Made by a program: the position numbers and the translations under genes
The notes under the pieces: model-generated
What the model was told of the DNA's origin: nothing
The model's database searches: none
Seen by the model: only the letters and a program-made list of their open reading frames with translations
Assembly (NCBI GenBank): GCA_022711635.1
Contig: JAKLEQ010000001.1
Span: 33,111-83,478 of the forward strand
Direction: 5' to 3'
Source: Methanoregula sp.
GTDB lineage: Archaea > Halobacteriota > Methanomicrobia > Methanomicrobiales > Methanospirillaceae
Length of the DNA stretch: 50,368 nucleotides
Shown: positions 41,353 through 50,033 of the stretch, piece by piece
Position numbering within the stretch: the first letter of the stretch is position 1
Layout of the letters: the number at the start of each line of letters is the position of its first letter

Positions 41353-44300
41353 ATGGATCATTGTCATACGAGTTTAAATGGGAACCAGCGCATCTTCCTG
41401 ATTCTCGTGATTGTGGCATATTGCATTGTCACTCAGGTACGTGCAGATGACCCATTTACCATTACCGGAACGGTATATGAACAGAATCCGACAACATCCG
41501 CAGTTTCACCGAAAAGCGGTATTCCCCTGAGTGTTTTCGGATCCAAAAATTCTGACGGTTATCCCGGTGACGGTTCTACACTCCTGGGATCAGCAACCAG
41601 TGACGCAAATGGCAAATACTCGATCACATTCTTCTATGACATAGAGTTTCCCGACTACACCTATTACCACCTCATCTGCATGGATACCCGTTCCGGCTAT
41701 GAAGTGTATAAAGCCTCAAGCTCCGGGGGAGTGGTGAAGACCAATAAAAACTGGATCACCTTTACCAAAATTGCCGCTGAATCCGGAGCCGGCAATGACT
41801 ATTACATTCGGAAAAAAGGCGGCACCCTGAAGGTCACGTCACCCACCTCGGAACAGACGTGGCAGGCCGGGAGCACTCATACCATTACCTGGACACAGAC
41901 CGGACTCGAAGGTACAAATGTCAGGATAGATTTGAAGGACAGCATTAGTCCATTTGTCCAGATCCGGCCAGTCACATCCTCTACGTCGGCATCATCCGGA
42001 TCGTTCTCCTGGACAGTTCCTGACGATGTATCTGCCGGTTCCACTTACTCCATCCATGTTAATTCCATAAGCGATCCATCGGTGGGGAGTTATGGCTGGC
42101 TGACAATCAGCGCTGCCCCGCAAGAGGTCACCAAAACCCTGAAGGTCACGTCACCCACCTCGGAACAGACGTGGCAGGCCGGGAGCACTCATACGATTAC
42201 CTGGACCCAGACCGGACTCGAAGGTACAAATGTCAGGATAGATTTGAAGGACAGCATTAGTCCATTTGTCCAGATCCGGCCAGTCACATCCTCTACGTCG
42301 GCATCATCCGGATCGTTCTCCTGGAAGGTTCCTGTCGATATACCTGCAGGTACAACCTACTCAGTCCATGTGACTTCTGTAAGCAATCCGTCGGTATCGA
42401 GCTATGGCTGGCTGACTATATCAGCACCGAAAGGAATTCCTCCGGCAGCAGATTTCACGCTCTCCAGCACATACGCCATTGCACCTCTCGACCTGCAGAT
42501 AACGGACACATCGACAGGTAGTCCGACATCGTGGGAATGGACCTTTACCGGTCCCATCGGAGCCGGTCCTGGGCCGGTTTACTCCCGGTTTCTTCCTGTC
42601 TACGAGCTGGGACCTGGAACGTATACGGTCACCCTCACCGTGAGTAATACTTTTGGATCGAGTACGAAGACCAGAACCCTGACAGTTACAGAACCGATTA
42701 AAGTGCTGGAACCCCCGGTCTGCGATCCGGGTTGTGACTGCATGCTTGAGGCTGAAGCCGTTGCAAGATATCGACCGGATTATCAAGTACCGGTAAAGAG
42801 CGGAGACGAAAGCTGCGGATGGGGAGTGATTGGAGGTGTGGGAGGGAGTGAAGGAGGAGATATGTATTGTTTCTGCCCAGCTTCTTCATCACCCTGTCCA
42901 TCGGGGTATGATTGTCTGACTGAAAAAAGAGCAGGTGTCCTCTTTAAAACTTATGAAAAAGCCTCAGAAAGCCTTTGCGGGTATGCATCTCCCGATCCCG
43001 ACTCCGGATCGAGGGGTCCTCAATATTGCTACCGGCTCGTTTGTGCCCAGCCGGGAACAGACCGGGATAATGACTGTATTGCGGATTCGATTGATAATTG
43101 TCCCGATGTTTCGAATACAAATCAGGATGATACCCCGGATGCCGACAATGTGGGGAATATCTGTGATAACTGCCCTTATGTCCCGAACCGTGATCAGACT
43201 GACAAAGACAGCGATGGTGTTGGCGATGCCTGTGACAAATGTCCCGGATATAATGATAAAACAAATGATCCGGATCAGGACGGGGTACCCAATCATGCGA
43301 CATGCGATAACTGCCCGACAGTGAAAAATCCCGGCCAACAGGACTGGGATAAGGACGGGGAAGGAAATACCTGTGACTGTAACGACGGTTTTCAGGGAGA
43401 GAATGAGAATGGAGTTGACTGTGGAGGGATGTGCGGCGGCAGTTGCACTCCGCACGGACTCATCCGGGTCTTCGGCCGGATCCTGTATGAGGAAGCTAAC
43501 GAGAATGGGCAGAGTACCAATACATTTGCACCCGTCCGGTGGGGAAAATTTACCATCATGGGATATTCTGATACGCCCATGCCCTATGAATGGAACTCTT
43601 TTACCACCGATGACACCGGTAATTTCAGCGTGGTGATCCCGAGAAATTGGGCAAAGACGGTGTTTGTCGTCCCGTCCGGAGGATATGATCAGCGATGGTC
43701 TGCGAACTATGCCGTGAATATCGCAAAAGACTACCAGTATTGTAATGAATACGTGTGGTGGGGTGCTACCCACAGCGCCCTCCGTCTTGTCCCCGTCAAC
43801 GGCGATCTGAACATGGGAGATCTCCGCATCGGAAAAGATAAAAATCTCGACTACATCGGGTTCTGGTGGGAACTCCCCCGATGCTGGTATGATCTCTGCG
43901 TTTGTGGATCACCCAAGCATACAATATCCGGGGGATCGGCATATTTCAATATCGCTGAAAACATCCTTCTTGCACGGGAATATGCCGATGGCAGGCGATC
44001 GGACGATGATAATATCGGTAAAGTCTCCGTTCAATACCCGAAATATGACATTAAAGTGTCAAAATATAGTGCGCCTTGGAATGAGATCTCAATTTCAAGT
44101 GATAGGGGGTTTACAGACGGGTCAATCATTCATGAATATACCCATTACCTTGAGGATATGATCGGAAGAAATGATATCTATTCTGGAAAACGTGGACACG
44201 GATTTTGCGAAGATAAAGGTGATACTGAATTCGCTTGGAAAGAGGGATTCGCACAGTATTTAGGGACGATTATACCAACAATCAATCCTCGCGGCTCAAT

Positions 44301-44628
44301 ACCCAAATTTTCAATGGATGTTATTGAGGATCCGTCAAAAAATGACAAAAGCGATCCATCATGTGCAAAACATAGTGAATCCAAAGAAGAGACTGTGGCA
44401 GCCGTTCTCTGGGATCTCTCCGATTCTCCCTGTTCGCAAGGTACTGCAAGTGAACCTTTTGACACGGTCTGTGGTAACGAAGTCCAGATATTTAAAAAAT
44501 TTGACAAGGAACTTGACTTCTGGTACGAGGATGCACCCGATCTCTGCGATCTGGTTGAAAACCTTGATTCGACCACCAGAAGGGATGCGCAACCAATCTT
44601 CCAGCATTACTCTGTGGAGTGTGACTGA
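41353..44628 (+). CDS. Large secreted multidomain protein with putative zinc metallopeptidase domain (HEYTH...E)
   Basis: 1091-aa exported protein: signal peptide (RIFLILVIVAYCIVTQVRA, about 12-31), beta domain, two Kre9-type Ig units (about 159-357), PKD domain (about 360-450), two short Cys-rich repeats (about 455-563), thrombospondin type 3-like calcium repeats (about 566-690, DKDSDGVGDACDKCPG), a second beta domain, and a C-terminal catalytic-looking region. The last has His927, Glu928 and His931 in IIHEYTHYLED and Glu964 in WKEGFAQYLG, the HExxH...E pattern of gluzincin metallopeptidases. There is no C-terminal anchor. The start at 41353 has GGTGA eight bases upstream and gives a normal signal peptide; ATGs at 41296 and 41329 are alternatives. 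It is two bases from the following gene. Confidence 0.83.
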   Translation: MDHCHTSLNGNQRIFLILVIVAYCIVTQVRADDPFTITGTVYEQNPTTSAVSPKSGIPLSVFGSKNSDGYPGDGSTLLGSATSDANGKYSITFFYDIEFPDYTYYHLICMDTRSGYEVYKASSSGGVVKTNKNWITFTKIAAESGAGNDYYIRKKGGTLKVTSPTSEQTWQAGSTHTITWTQTGLEGTNVRIDLKDSISPFVQIRPVTSSTSASSGSFSWTVPDDVSAGSTYSIHVNSISDPSVGSYGWLTISAAPQEVTKTLKVTSPTSEQTWQAGSTHTITWTQTGLEGTNVRIDLKDSISPFVQIRPVTSSTSASSGSFSWKVPVDIPAGTTYSVHVTSVSNPSVSSYGWLTISAPKGIPPAADFTLSSTYAIAPLDLQITDTSTGSPTSWEWTFTGPIGAGPGPVYSRFLPVYELGPGTYTVTLTVSNTFGSSTKTRTLTVTEPIKVLEPPVCDPGCDCMLEAEAVARYRPDYQVPVKSGDESCGWGVIGGVGGSEGGDMYCFCPASSSPCPSGYDCLTEKRAGVLFKTYEKASESLCGYASPDPDSGSRGPQYCYRLVCAQPGTDRDNDCIADSIDNCPDVSNTNQDDTPDADNVGNICDNCPYVPNRDQTDKDSDGVGDACDKCPGYNDKTNDPDQDGVPNHATCDNCPTVKNPGQQDWDKDGEGNTCDCNDGFQGENENGVDCGGMCGGSCTPHGLIRVFGRILYEEANENGQSTNTFAPVRWGKFTIMGYSDTPMPYEWNSFTTDDTGNFSVVIPRNWAKTVFVVPSGGYDQRWSANYAVNIAKDYQYCNEYVWWGATHSALRLVPVNGDLNMGDLRIGKDKNLDYIGFWWELPRCWYDLCVCGSPKHTISGGSAYFNIAENILLAREYADGRRSDDDNIGKVSVQYPKYDIKVSKYSAPWNEISISSDRGFTDGSIIHEYTHYLEDMIGRNDIYSGKRGHGFCEDKGDTEFAWKEGFAQYLGTIIPTINPRGSIPKFSMDVIEDPSKNDKSDPSCAKHSESKEETVAAVLWDLSDSPCSQGTASEPFDTVCGNEVQIFKKFDKELDFWYEDAPDLCDLVENLDSTTRRDAQPIFQHYSVECD
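41827..42138 (+). repeat. 312-bp Ig-domain repeat, unit B1
   Basis: First of two tandem units in the metallopeptidase-like gene, nearly identical to units A1 and A2 of the preceding gene. Confidence 0.9.
42139..42422 (+). repeat. 312-bp Ig-domain repeat, unit B2 (3' part diverged)
   Basis: Second unit. Its first 200 bases are almost identical to B1, then it diverges (KVPVDIPAGTTYSVHVTSVS), so homogenisation seems to stop within the unit. Confidence 0.88.
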
Positions 44629-44630
44629 TT

Positions 44631-45413
44631 ATGGGATCAACTGGCCGGTATCTCGGTATCGTCCTTATCGTTTTGATTATCCTGGGACTTCTGGCTGTTT
44701 TCTGGCCTAACCTTATGAAGAGAGATGCAGGTGGTGCGGGGGATTATAATTTCAATAGTCCGGTTACCCTGGAAGACATCAACACGCTTCAACTGGAAGG
44801 GCCGGCGAATTATATCGGGGAACTGGAACGTATTAGTACATCGCATCCGGATCCCTATATCCGGCAACGCTCAGTCACTGCCCTGACAGAAATAGCGATT
44901 CGGAAGAACGAAACGGATAAAATCGAGAGTTTTCTGAAGGATATTGCCCTCAATACAAAAGATTCGCAGCTCAGAACTGCGGCATATGCGAATATTGACC
45001 TTATCCGATCTATTCACCCCCCCGAGCAGCACGGGAAAATGAATATTACCGTGGACGGGATTATCCGACAAGGCCAGAATATACGACTGATTGTCACAAT
45101 CCTCTCAACAAAAGATGTCCCTGAGGCAACGTTCGGGCTTTACCGTTTACCTGCCGATATTCCAACATCATCCAAAATGAAACATAAATTAATCCTGCAG
45201 GCGGACAAGCCCCAGACGGTTCAGTTCGATCTTCAGTTACAGGGAACGGGGGAGTATATGATCCCTGTCTTCCTCATGCTCAGTTTTGACCGTGTGGATT
45301 ATGAAGTAGTTGAGCAACTTGTTTATTTTAAAGTTGAAACAAATAACGGTGAATATCGGGTTCTGGGAGAACCAACAAATACTGTTGGCAAACCAGAAAG
45401 GACTGAATTATAA
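44631..45413 (+). CDS. N-terminally membrane-anchored protein with HEAT-like helices
   Basis: 260-aa protein. The signal-anchor YLGIVLIVLIILGLLAVFWP at residues 7-26 is followed by an extracellular helical region resembling HEAT repeats (LERISTSHPDPYIRQRSVTA LTEIAIR, LRTAAYANIDLIRS). A beta-rich C-terminal half follows (MNITVDGIIRQGQNIRLIVT ILSTKDV, GTGEYMIPVFLMLSF). It starts two bases after the metallopeptidase-like gene, so the two are co-transcribed and the products probably act together at the cell surface. Composition is AT-rich like its neighbours. No family name is offered. Confidence 0.75.
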   Translation: MGSTGRYLGIVLIVLIILGLLAVFWPNLMKRDAGGAGDYNFNSPVTLEDINTLQLEGPANYIGELERISTSHPDPYIRQRSVTALTEIAIRKNETDKIESFLKDIALNTKDSQLRTAAYANIDLIRSIHPPEQHGKMNITVDGIIRQGQNIRLIVTILSTKDVPEATFGLYRLPADIPTSSKMKHKLILQADKPQTVQFDLQLQGTGEYMIPVFLMLSFDRVDYEVVEQLVYFKVETNNGEYRVLGEPTNTVGKPERTEL

Positions 45414-45608
45414 TCAATGGATTCACGAAAAACATACGACTTTTTGCAGATCCCTTCCGCATTTGCGTACGGGCAGAGGAGCAAGAGGAAAATGAAAAGA
45501 GTGTCTCCCTTTTTCATAGGATGCTGATTATAATAAGATATGATTAATCTTTTTATTTTAATCGATCCCGGAAAAACATCGTTATTTGGTTTGGTGTGAA
45601 CACTTTCG

Positions 45609-46595
45609 TTACCGGACCATCTGCTGCTCCAGCAGCGCGTCGACGAGAACGAGGGCGAGCATGGCTTCCGCGACAGGGATGATGCGGGGCACGATGCAGG
45701 GATCATGCCGGCCTTTGACCGAGATATCGACAACCTCCCCGTGAATGTTCCGGGTCGTCTGCACCTTTGCAATGGAGGGGGTGGGCTTGACGGCGATCCG
45801 GACGACGATCTCCTGCCCGGTGGAGATCCCGCCGAGGATGCCTCCCGCGTGGTTGCTGGCAAAGCCGTCCGCGGTCATGGGGTCATTGTTCCCGCTCCCG
45901 AACCTTTGTGCGACCGCAAACCCGTCACCGATCTCGACGCCCTTGACCGCCCCGATTCCCATCATGGCCCCGGCGATCGCGGCATCCAGCTTGCCAAAGA
46001 CCGGGTCGCCGAGGCCCGGGGGGCAGCCCCGTGCGACGACCTCCGCGATCCCGCCGACCGAGTCCCCGGCCTCCTTCGCGGCGAGGATCTCGCGTTCGAT
46101 CTCCTTTGCTCCACTCTTCCCGTGGACTTCCATGATCCGGCCGCTGACCGTGATACCGTTTCCTTTGAGGATCTTCAGGGCAACGGCACCCGCGGCGACC
46201 CGGCCGACCGTCTCCCTCCCCGAGCTCCGGCCCCCGCCCCGGTGGTCGCGGATACCGTACTTCGCGAAGTACGTGACGTCGGCATGGCCGGGCCGGAACG
46301 CCTCGCGGAGTTCTGCGTAGTCCTCCGACTTCACATCCTCGTTCTGGACGACAAGCGCGATGGGTGCTCCCGTTGTCCTGCCTTCAAACACCCCGGAGAG
46401 GATCGCGACCCGGTCCTTCTCGCCCCGCGCAGACTCGGACGGGCTCTTGCCCGGCCGGCGCCGGTCGAGGAGCGGCTGGATATCCGCCTCCGCAAGGGCG
46501 AGGCCGGCGGGGCAGCCGTCGATGACCGCCCCGAGGGCTTTCCCGTGGCTCTCGCCAAATGTTGTGATACGGAAATTCTTCCCGAACGTGTTCAT
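45609..46595 (-). CDS. aroC: Chorismate synthase
   Basis: 328-aa enzyme making chorismate from EPSP, the last shared step to the aromatic amino acids; it needs reduced FMN. Signatures are [20 protein letters not shown] at residues 8-27, [40 protein letters not shown] near 90-130, and [20 protein letters not shown] near 250. The length is slightly below the usual 350. An ATGA overlap joins it to the AroKE gene; it is the last gene of the leftward operon. A GC-poor gap follows towards the surface island. Confidence 0.96.
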   Translation of the reverse strand: MNTFGKNFRITTFGESHGKALGAVIDGCPAGLALAEADIQPLLDRRRPGKSPSESARGEKDRVAILSGVFEGRTTGAPIALVVQNEDVKSEDYAELREAFRPGHADVTYFAKYGIRDHRGGGRSSGRETVGRVAAGAVALKILKGNGITVSGRIMEVHGKSGAKEIEREILAAKEAGDSVGGIAEVVARGCPPGLGDPVFGKLDAAIAGAMMGIGAVKGVEIGDGFAVAQRFGSGNNDPMTADGFASNHAGGILGGISTGQEIVVRIAVKPTPSIAKVQTTRNIHGEVVDISVKGRHDPCIVPRIIPVAEAMLALVLVDALLEQQMVR

Positions 46596-47983
46596 ACAAC
46601 GAGCTCCCGGACCGTCTCCTGCGGGACATCGATCCCGAAGAAGAGGTAGAACTGCTCCCGCGCCTGCGTCACGAACATCTCCGTCCCCATGATCGCGGTA
46701 CACCCGCGCCGGCGCGCCTGCTGGATGAGCGGCGTCTCGGGCGGCGTATACACGAGGTCGTAGACAGTCATCCCCTCATGGAGCTGGTCGTCGCGGAGCG
46801 GGCTCTTATCGTCAGGGCTCATCCCGAGCGGGGTGGCGTTCACGATGACATCGGGTGTTATCCCGTCAAGGTCCTCCCACCGCCCCCACCGGCACCCGAA
46901 CTTTTCTGCCATCGCTTGTGCCTTTGCCGGTGTCCGGTTCAGGATGGTTACGTCCATCCCGAGATCCACCATCGCGAACGCCGCCGCTGCCGCCCCTCCT
47001 CCCGCACCCAGCAGTACCGCTTTTGCGCCCCTTAAATGGGCGAGAGGTTTCCGGACCCCCAGCCAGTCGGTGTTGTACCCGATCGCTGTCCCGCAGGCAA
47101 AGACGACCGTGTTGACAGCGCCAATCTGCGCTGCTGCATGCTCCTCGACCTCGTCGAGGTACTGGATCACGTCTTTCTTGAACGGGATCGTGACCGAGAG
47201 CCCTTTGGCACCGACCTGCCGTGCGACCTGCATAATCTCGTCGAGCTCGGGGTCCTCGAAGAAGGTGTAGTGGCAGGCAAGGCCGTACTTCCGGAAGAGG
47301 GCGTTAAAAAGCGCGGGACTCTTGCTGTGGGCGGCCGGGTATCCCACGACGCCGAGGATCCTTGTAAGGGGGTCGCGGTCTTTACCAAGGAGGATCGCTT
47401 CCAGGGTCTGTAACGCGAGCGGGTTCAGCCGCCCGGTCCGGAAGAATGCTGCGGCGGTCTGCCGGTCCTTTTCCGTATTGGTGCCCCCCTCAAGCACCTG
47501 CAGGATGCGGTCGGCAGCCTGGGACGGTGTGGTCTCGCTCGTGTCGATGCAGAAATCGGCAGCGGCATAGTAGTGCTGCCGGCGCCGGTCCAGCATCGTT
47601 GCGATCTCCTCGCGCAGGGGCAGGCCGGTCAGCGGCGGGCGTGGCTTCCGGTTCAGCCGCTGTTCGATGGTGTCGATGTCCGCGATCAGAAGGACCATGG
47701 TGCTTTCCCTCCGCAGGTTCTCCATGTTCGCGGGATCGGTGACAACCCCGCCACCGGTCGCGATCACCGCGTCCTGCAAGGGAAGCCCTGCGATCACCTG
47801 CCGCTCGACCGCACGGAACCGCTCCTCGCCGTCCTCGTGGAAGATGTCGGGGATCGACCGGCCGGTCGTGCTCTCGATGAGCGCATCCGTATCGATGAAC
47901 GGGACGTTCATCCGCCCTGCTACGATCCGGCCCACGTCGGTCTTGCCGGTCCCCCGGAACCCGGTAAAGACGATCCGTCTCAC
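46592..47983 (-). CDS. aroKE: Fused shikimate kinase (P-loop type) and shikimate dehydrogenase
   Basis: 463-aa bifunctional protein. Residues 1-165 form a bacterial-type AroK with Walker A GFRGTGKT (8-15), FIDTDALIE, and [18 protein letters not shown] with the GGG shikimate-binding loop, then the lid [11 protein letters not shown]. Residues about 200-463 are Aro[38 protein letters not shown] with the catalytic Lys, [16 protein letters not shown], the Rossmann loop [14 protein letters not shown] and VNATPLGM. Most archaea use an unrelated GHMP-type shikimate kinase, so a P-loop enzyme fused to AroE suggests acquisition from bacteria. The start is a GTG overlapping the aroA stop (GTGA). Confidence 0.95.
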   Translation of the reverse strand: MRRIVFTGFRGTGKTDVGRIVAGRMNVPFIDTDALIESTTGRSIPDIFHEDGEERFRAVERQVIAGLPLQDAVIATGGGVVTDPANMENLRRESTMVLLIADIDTIEQRLNRKPRPPLTGLPLREEIATMLDRRRQHYYAAADFCIDTSETTPSQAADRILQVLEGGTNTEKDRQTAAAFFRTGRLNPLALQTLEAILLGKDRDPLTRILGVVGYPAAHSKSPALFNALFRKYGLACHYTFFEDPELDEIMQVARQVGAKGLSVTIPFKKDVIQYLDEVEEHAAAQIGAVNTVVFACGTAIGYNTDWLGVRKPLAHLRGAKAVLLGAGGGAAAAAFAMVDLGMDVTILNRTPAKAQAMAEKFGCRWGRWEDLDGITPDVIVNATPLGMSPDDKSPLRDDQLHEGMTVYDLVYTPPETPLIQQARRRGCTAIMGTEMFVTQAREQFYLFFGIDVPQETVRELVV

Positions 47984-49245
47984 AGTCCCGCCTTATCGAG
48001 CGCTTCCCAGAAGCCCGGGAAGGATTTGTTCACGCAGCCGGCGTCCGTGATCGTGATGTCGCCGACAGCGAGGCCGAGGATGGCAAAGCTCATCGCCGTC
48101 CGGTGATCGTTCTGCGGGTCGATGGTCCCGCCGTGGAGGATCGCCGGTACGATCTCCAGGGAGTCCCGGGTGACTTCGACGTGGGCACCGAGGCTTTTCA
48201 GGAGCCGGGCGGTTGCCTCCAGCCGGTTGCTCTCCTTGTAGGCGAGGTGATCGATGCCGGTGATCATCGTCCTGCCCTTGGCGAGCGCCGCAACGATCGC
48301 GAGCGTCTGGACGGTGTCGGGCGCGGTCGACATGTCGATGGTGATACCGTGGAGCGGTTCCTTCCGGGTGACGGTGATGCTCTCCGGGTCAAGGGTGACC
48401 GTGCACCCCATCGCTGCAAGCGCGGAAACGAAGCGCCGTTCGCCCTGGGTGGAGACGGGATTAAGCCCGGTGACGGTGACCGTCCCCCCGCAGACCGCGG
48501 GGATGGCGAGGAAGTACGATGCCGAGGAGTAGTCCCCTTCAACAGTGTACTCGCGGCCAGTGTACCGTGCCCGGTTCCCGACCCGGAACGTCCGGTATCC
48601 CGTGCGCCAGACCTTCACGCCGAACTGCTCCATGACCTGGATGGTGACATCGACGTAGGAGCGCGAGGCCGGGTCCTGCTGGAGGAAGATGACCGTCTCC
48701 TGCTCGGCATAGGGGGCGACAAGGAGGAGGGACGAGACGAACTGGGAGGAGACCGCGCCGTCAACCGGGACCTCGCCGCCGAAGAACCGGCCTTCGACCC
48801 GTATCGGGGGGAAGCCTTTCCTGTTCAGGTAGGTGACCTTTCCCCCGGCAGCGACGAGTGCATCCGCGAGCGGCCCGATCGGGCGCTCCTGCATCCTCTC
48901 GCTTCCGGTCAGCGTCACGGGCGCATCGCAGAAGAGCGCGGCGGAAGCGAGGAGGCGCAGGCTGGTGCCGGAGTTCTCGAGGTCGAGGACCACCTCTTTC
49001 CCGGGGGAAAATTTCCCGTTGCACCCCTTCACCACAAGGAAATCCTCCCCAGCCTCGATCGCGACCCCGAGCTCGACAAGCGCCCGCATCGTGAGCGCCG
49101 TATCGACAGAGACGAGCGGGTTACGGATGACGGTTGTCCCCTTTGCGAGCGCACCGATCAGAAGCGCCCGGTGCGTGTAGCTCTTCGAGGGCGGGGCGGC
49201 GAACCGGAGGTCGACGTTCTCCGCCCGTTTCATCGGACGGTTCAC
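47980..49245 (-). CDS. aroA: 3-phosphoshikimate 1-carboxyvinyltransferase (EPSP synthase)
   Basis: 421-aa enzyme joining shikimate-3-phosphate and phosphoenolpyruvate. Family motifs are FAAPPSKSYTHRALLIGALA near residue 22, LENSGTSLRLLASAALFC near residue 80, LTGSERMQERPIGPLADAL, and CGGTVTVTGLNPVSTQGERR later; the C-terminal MSFAILGLAVGDITITDAGC VNKSFPGFWE is diagnostic. The GTG at 49245 is chosen: GGAGGTG stands five bases upstream and it overlaps the pheA stop (GTGA). An ATG at 49233 is less well placed. Confidence 0.96.
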   Translation of the reverse strand: MNRPMKRAENVDLRFAAPPSKSYTHRALLIGALAKGTTVIRNPLVSVDTALTMRALVELGVAIEAGEDFLVVKGCNGKFSPGKEVVLDLENSGTSLRLLASAALFCDAPVTLTGSERMQERPIGPLADALVAAGGKVTYLNRKGFPPIRVEGRFFGGEVPVDGAVSSQFVSSLLLVAPYAEQETVIFLQQDPASRSYVDVTIQVMEQFGVKVWRTGYRTFRVGNRARYTGREYTVEGDYSSASYFLAIPAVCGGTVTVTGLNPVSTQGERRFVSALAAMGCTVTLDPESITVTRKEPLHGITIDMSTAPDTVQTLAIVAALAKGRTMITGIDHLAYKESNRLEATARLLKSLGAHVEVTRDSLEIVPAILHGGTIDPQNDHRTAMSFAILGLAVGDITITDAGCVNKSFPGFWEALDKAGL

Positions 49246-50033
49246 GCCGGCACCTCCTTCCGCCCGTAGCATCCCAGTTCCTTGACCCCGGTCATGGTCT
49301 TTAGGTATGTTATTGCGTCCTTATAACCCGGTGACATTGCATAGTCAAGGAAGAAGACGTACGTGCCGATCCCGCGCTTGCCGGGCCGGCTCTCGATCCT
49401 CGTCAAATTGATCTTCTTGACAGCAAAGACAGCGAGGAGGTCGTGCAAAAGCCCGGTCCGGTCGTCGCCCGGGTCGATGATGATGGAGCACTTCTCCGCG
49501 CCGGCGCCATCGCACGGCTCCCGGGCGATCCGGACGAACCGGGTGACGTTGTCCCGGTTGTTCTGGACGTGCGGGCGGAGTATGGGGAGGTTGTAGAGCC
49601 GCGCTGCCGAGGCGGAGACGATGGCGCCTGCCGACCGGTCCTGCTGCAGCATGGTTGCGCTCTCCGCGTTGCTCGCCGTGTGGATGACGGGGATGGAAAG
49701 CGCCTCGACCGCTTCGCTGCACTGCTCGTGGGTCTGGGGGTGGACGTAAAGCTTTTTCAGCGTTCCGGCAGGTGCGAACGCGGCGAGGTTGTGGTCGATC
49801 TCCATGTACATCTCCGCGGTGATGAAGACGGGTTCGCGCAGCAGCCCGTCGAGCGTCGCGCCGACGCCGCCTGCCTCCGAGTTCTCGATGGGGACGATCC
49901 CGTCGCCTTTTCCTTCCGCAACAGCGGTAAAGATCCTGCCGATGGAAGGGACGAGCCGGATGTCATCGATCTTCATCCTGAGCGCGAGCTCGTGGGAAAA
50001 GGTCCCTTCGGGCCCGAGCACAAAGGTCGCCAC
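49242..50033 (-). CDS. pheA: Prephenate dehydratase with ACT domain
   Basis: 263-aa enzyme converting prephenate to phenylpyruvate for phenylalanine. The catalytic domain shows LGPEGTFSHELALRM at the start, GIVPIENSEAGGVGATLDGL, and the NRDNVTRFVRIAR segment bearing the Thr-Arg-Phe motif near residue 165. A C-terminal ACT domain (about 180-263) contains GLLHDLLAVFAVKKINLTRI ESRP, the phenylalanine-sensing ESRP motif, so feedback inhibition is expected. The GTG start follows the tyrA stop directly with no gap. Confidence 0.95.
   Translation of the reverse strand: MATFVLGPEGTFSHELALRMKIDDIRLVPSIGRIFTAVAEGKGDGIVPIENSEAGGVGATLDGLLREPVFITAEMYMEIDHNLAAFAPAGTLKKLYVHPQTHEQCSEAVEALSIPVIHTASNAESATMLQQDRSAGAIVSASAARLYNLPILRPHVQNNRDNVTRFVRIAREPCDGAGAEKCSIIIDPGDDRTGLLHDLLAVFAVKKINLTRIESRPGKRGIGTYVFFLDYAMSPGYKDAITYLKTMTGVKELGCYGRKEVPA

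Noticed and set aside
45323..45517. Minus-strand frame beginning MKKGDTLFIFLLLLCPYANA, which looks like a signal peptide
   Set aside because: Half of it lies antisense over the end of the well-supported gene at 44631-45413, it has no ribosome site, and the part after the signal-like start shows no fold.
45417..45527. A 36-codon plus-strand frame after the HEAT-like membrane protein
   Set aside because: There is no ribosome site and no family-like features, and it ends in a T-rich, noncoding-looking gap.
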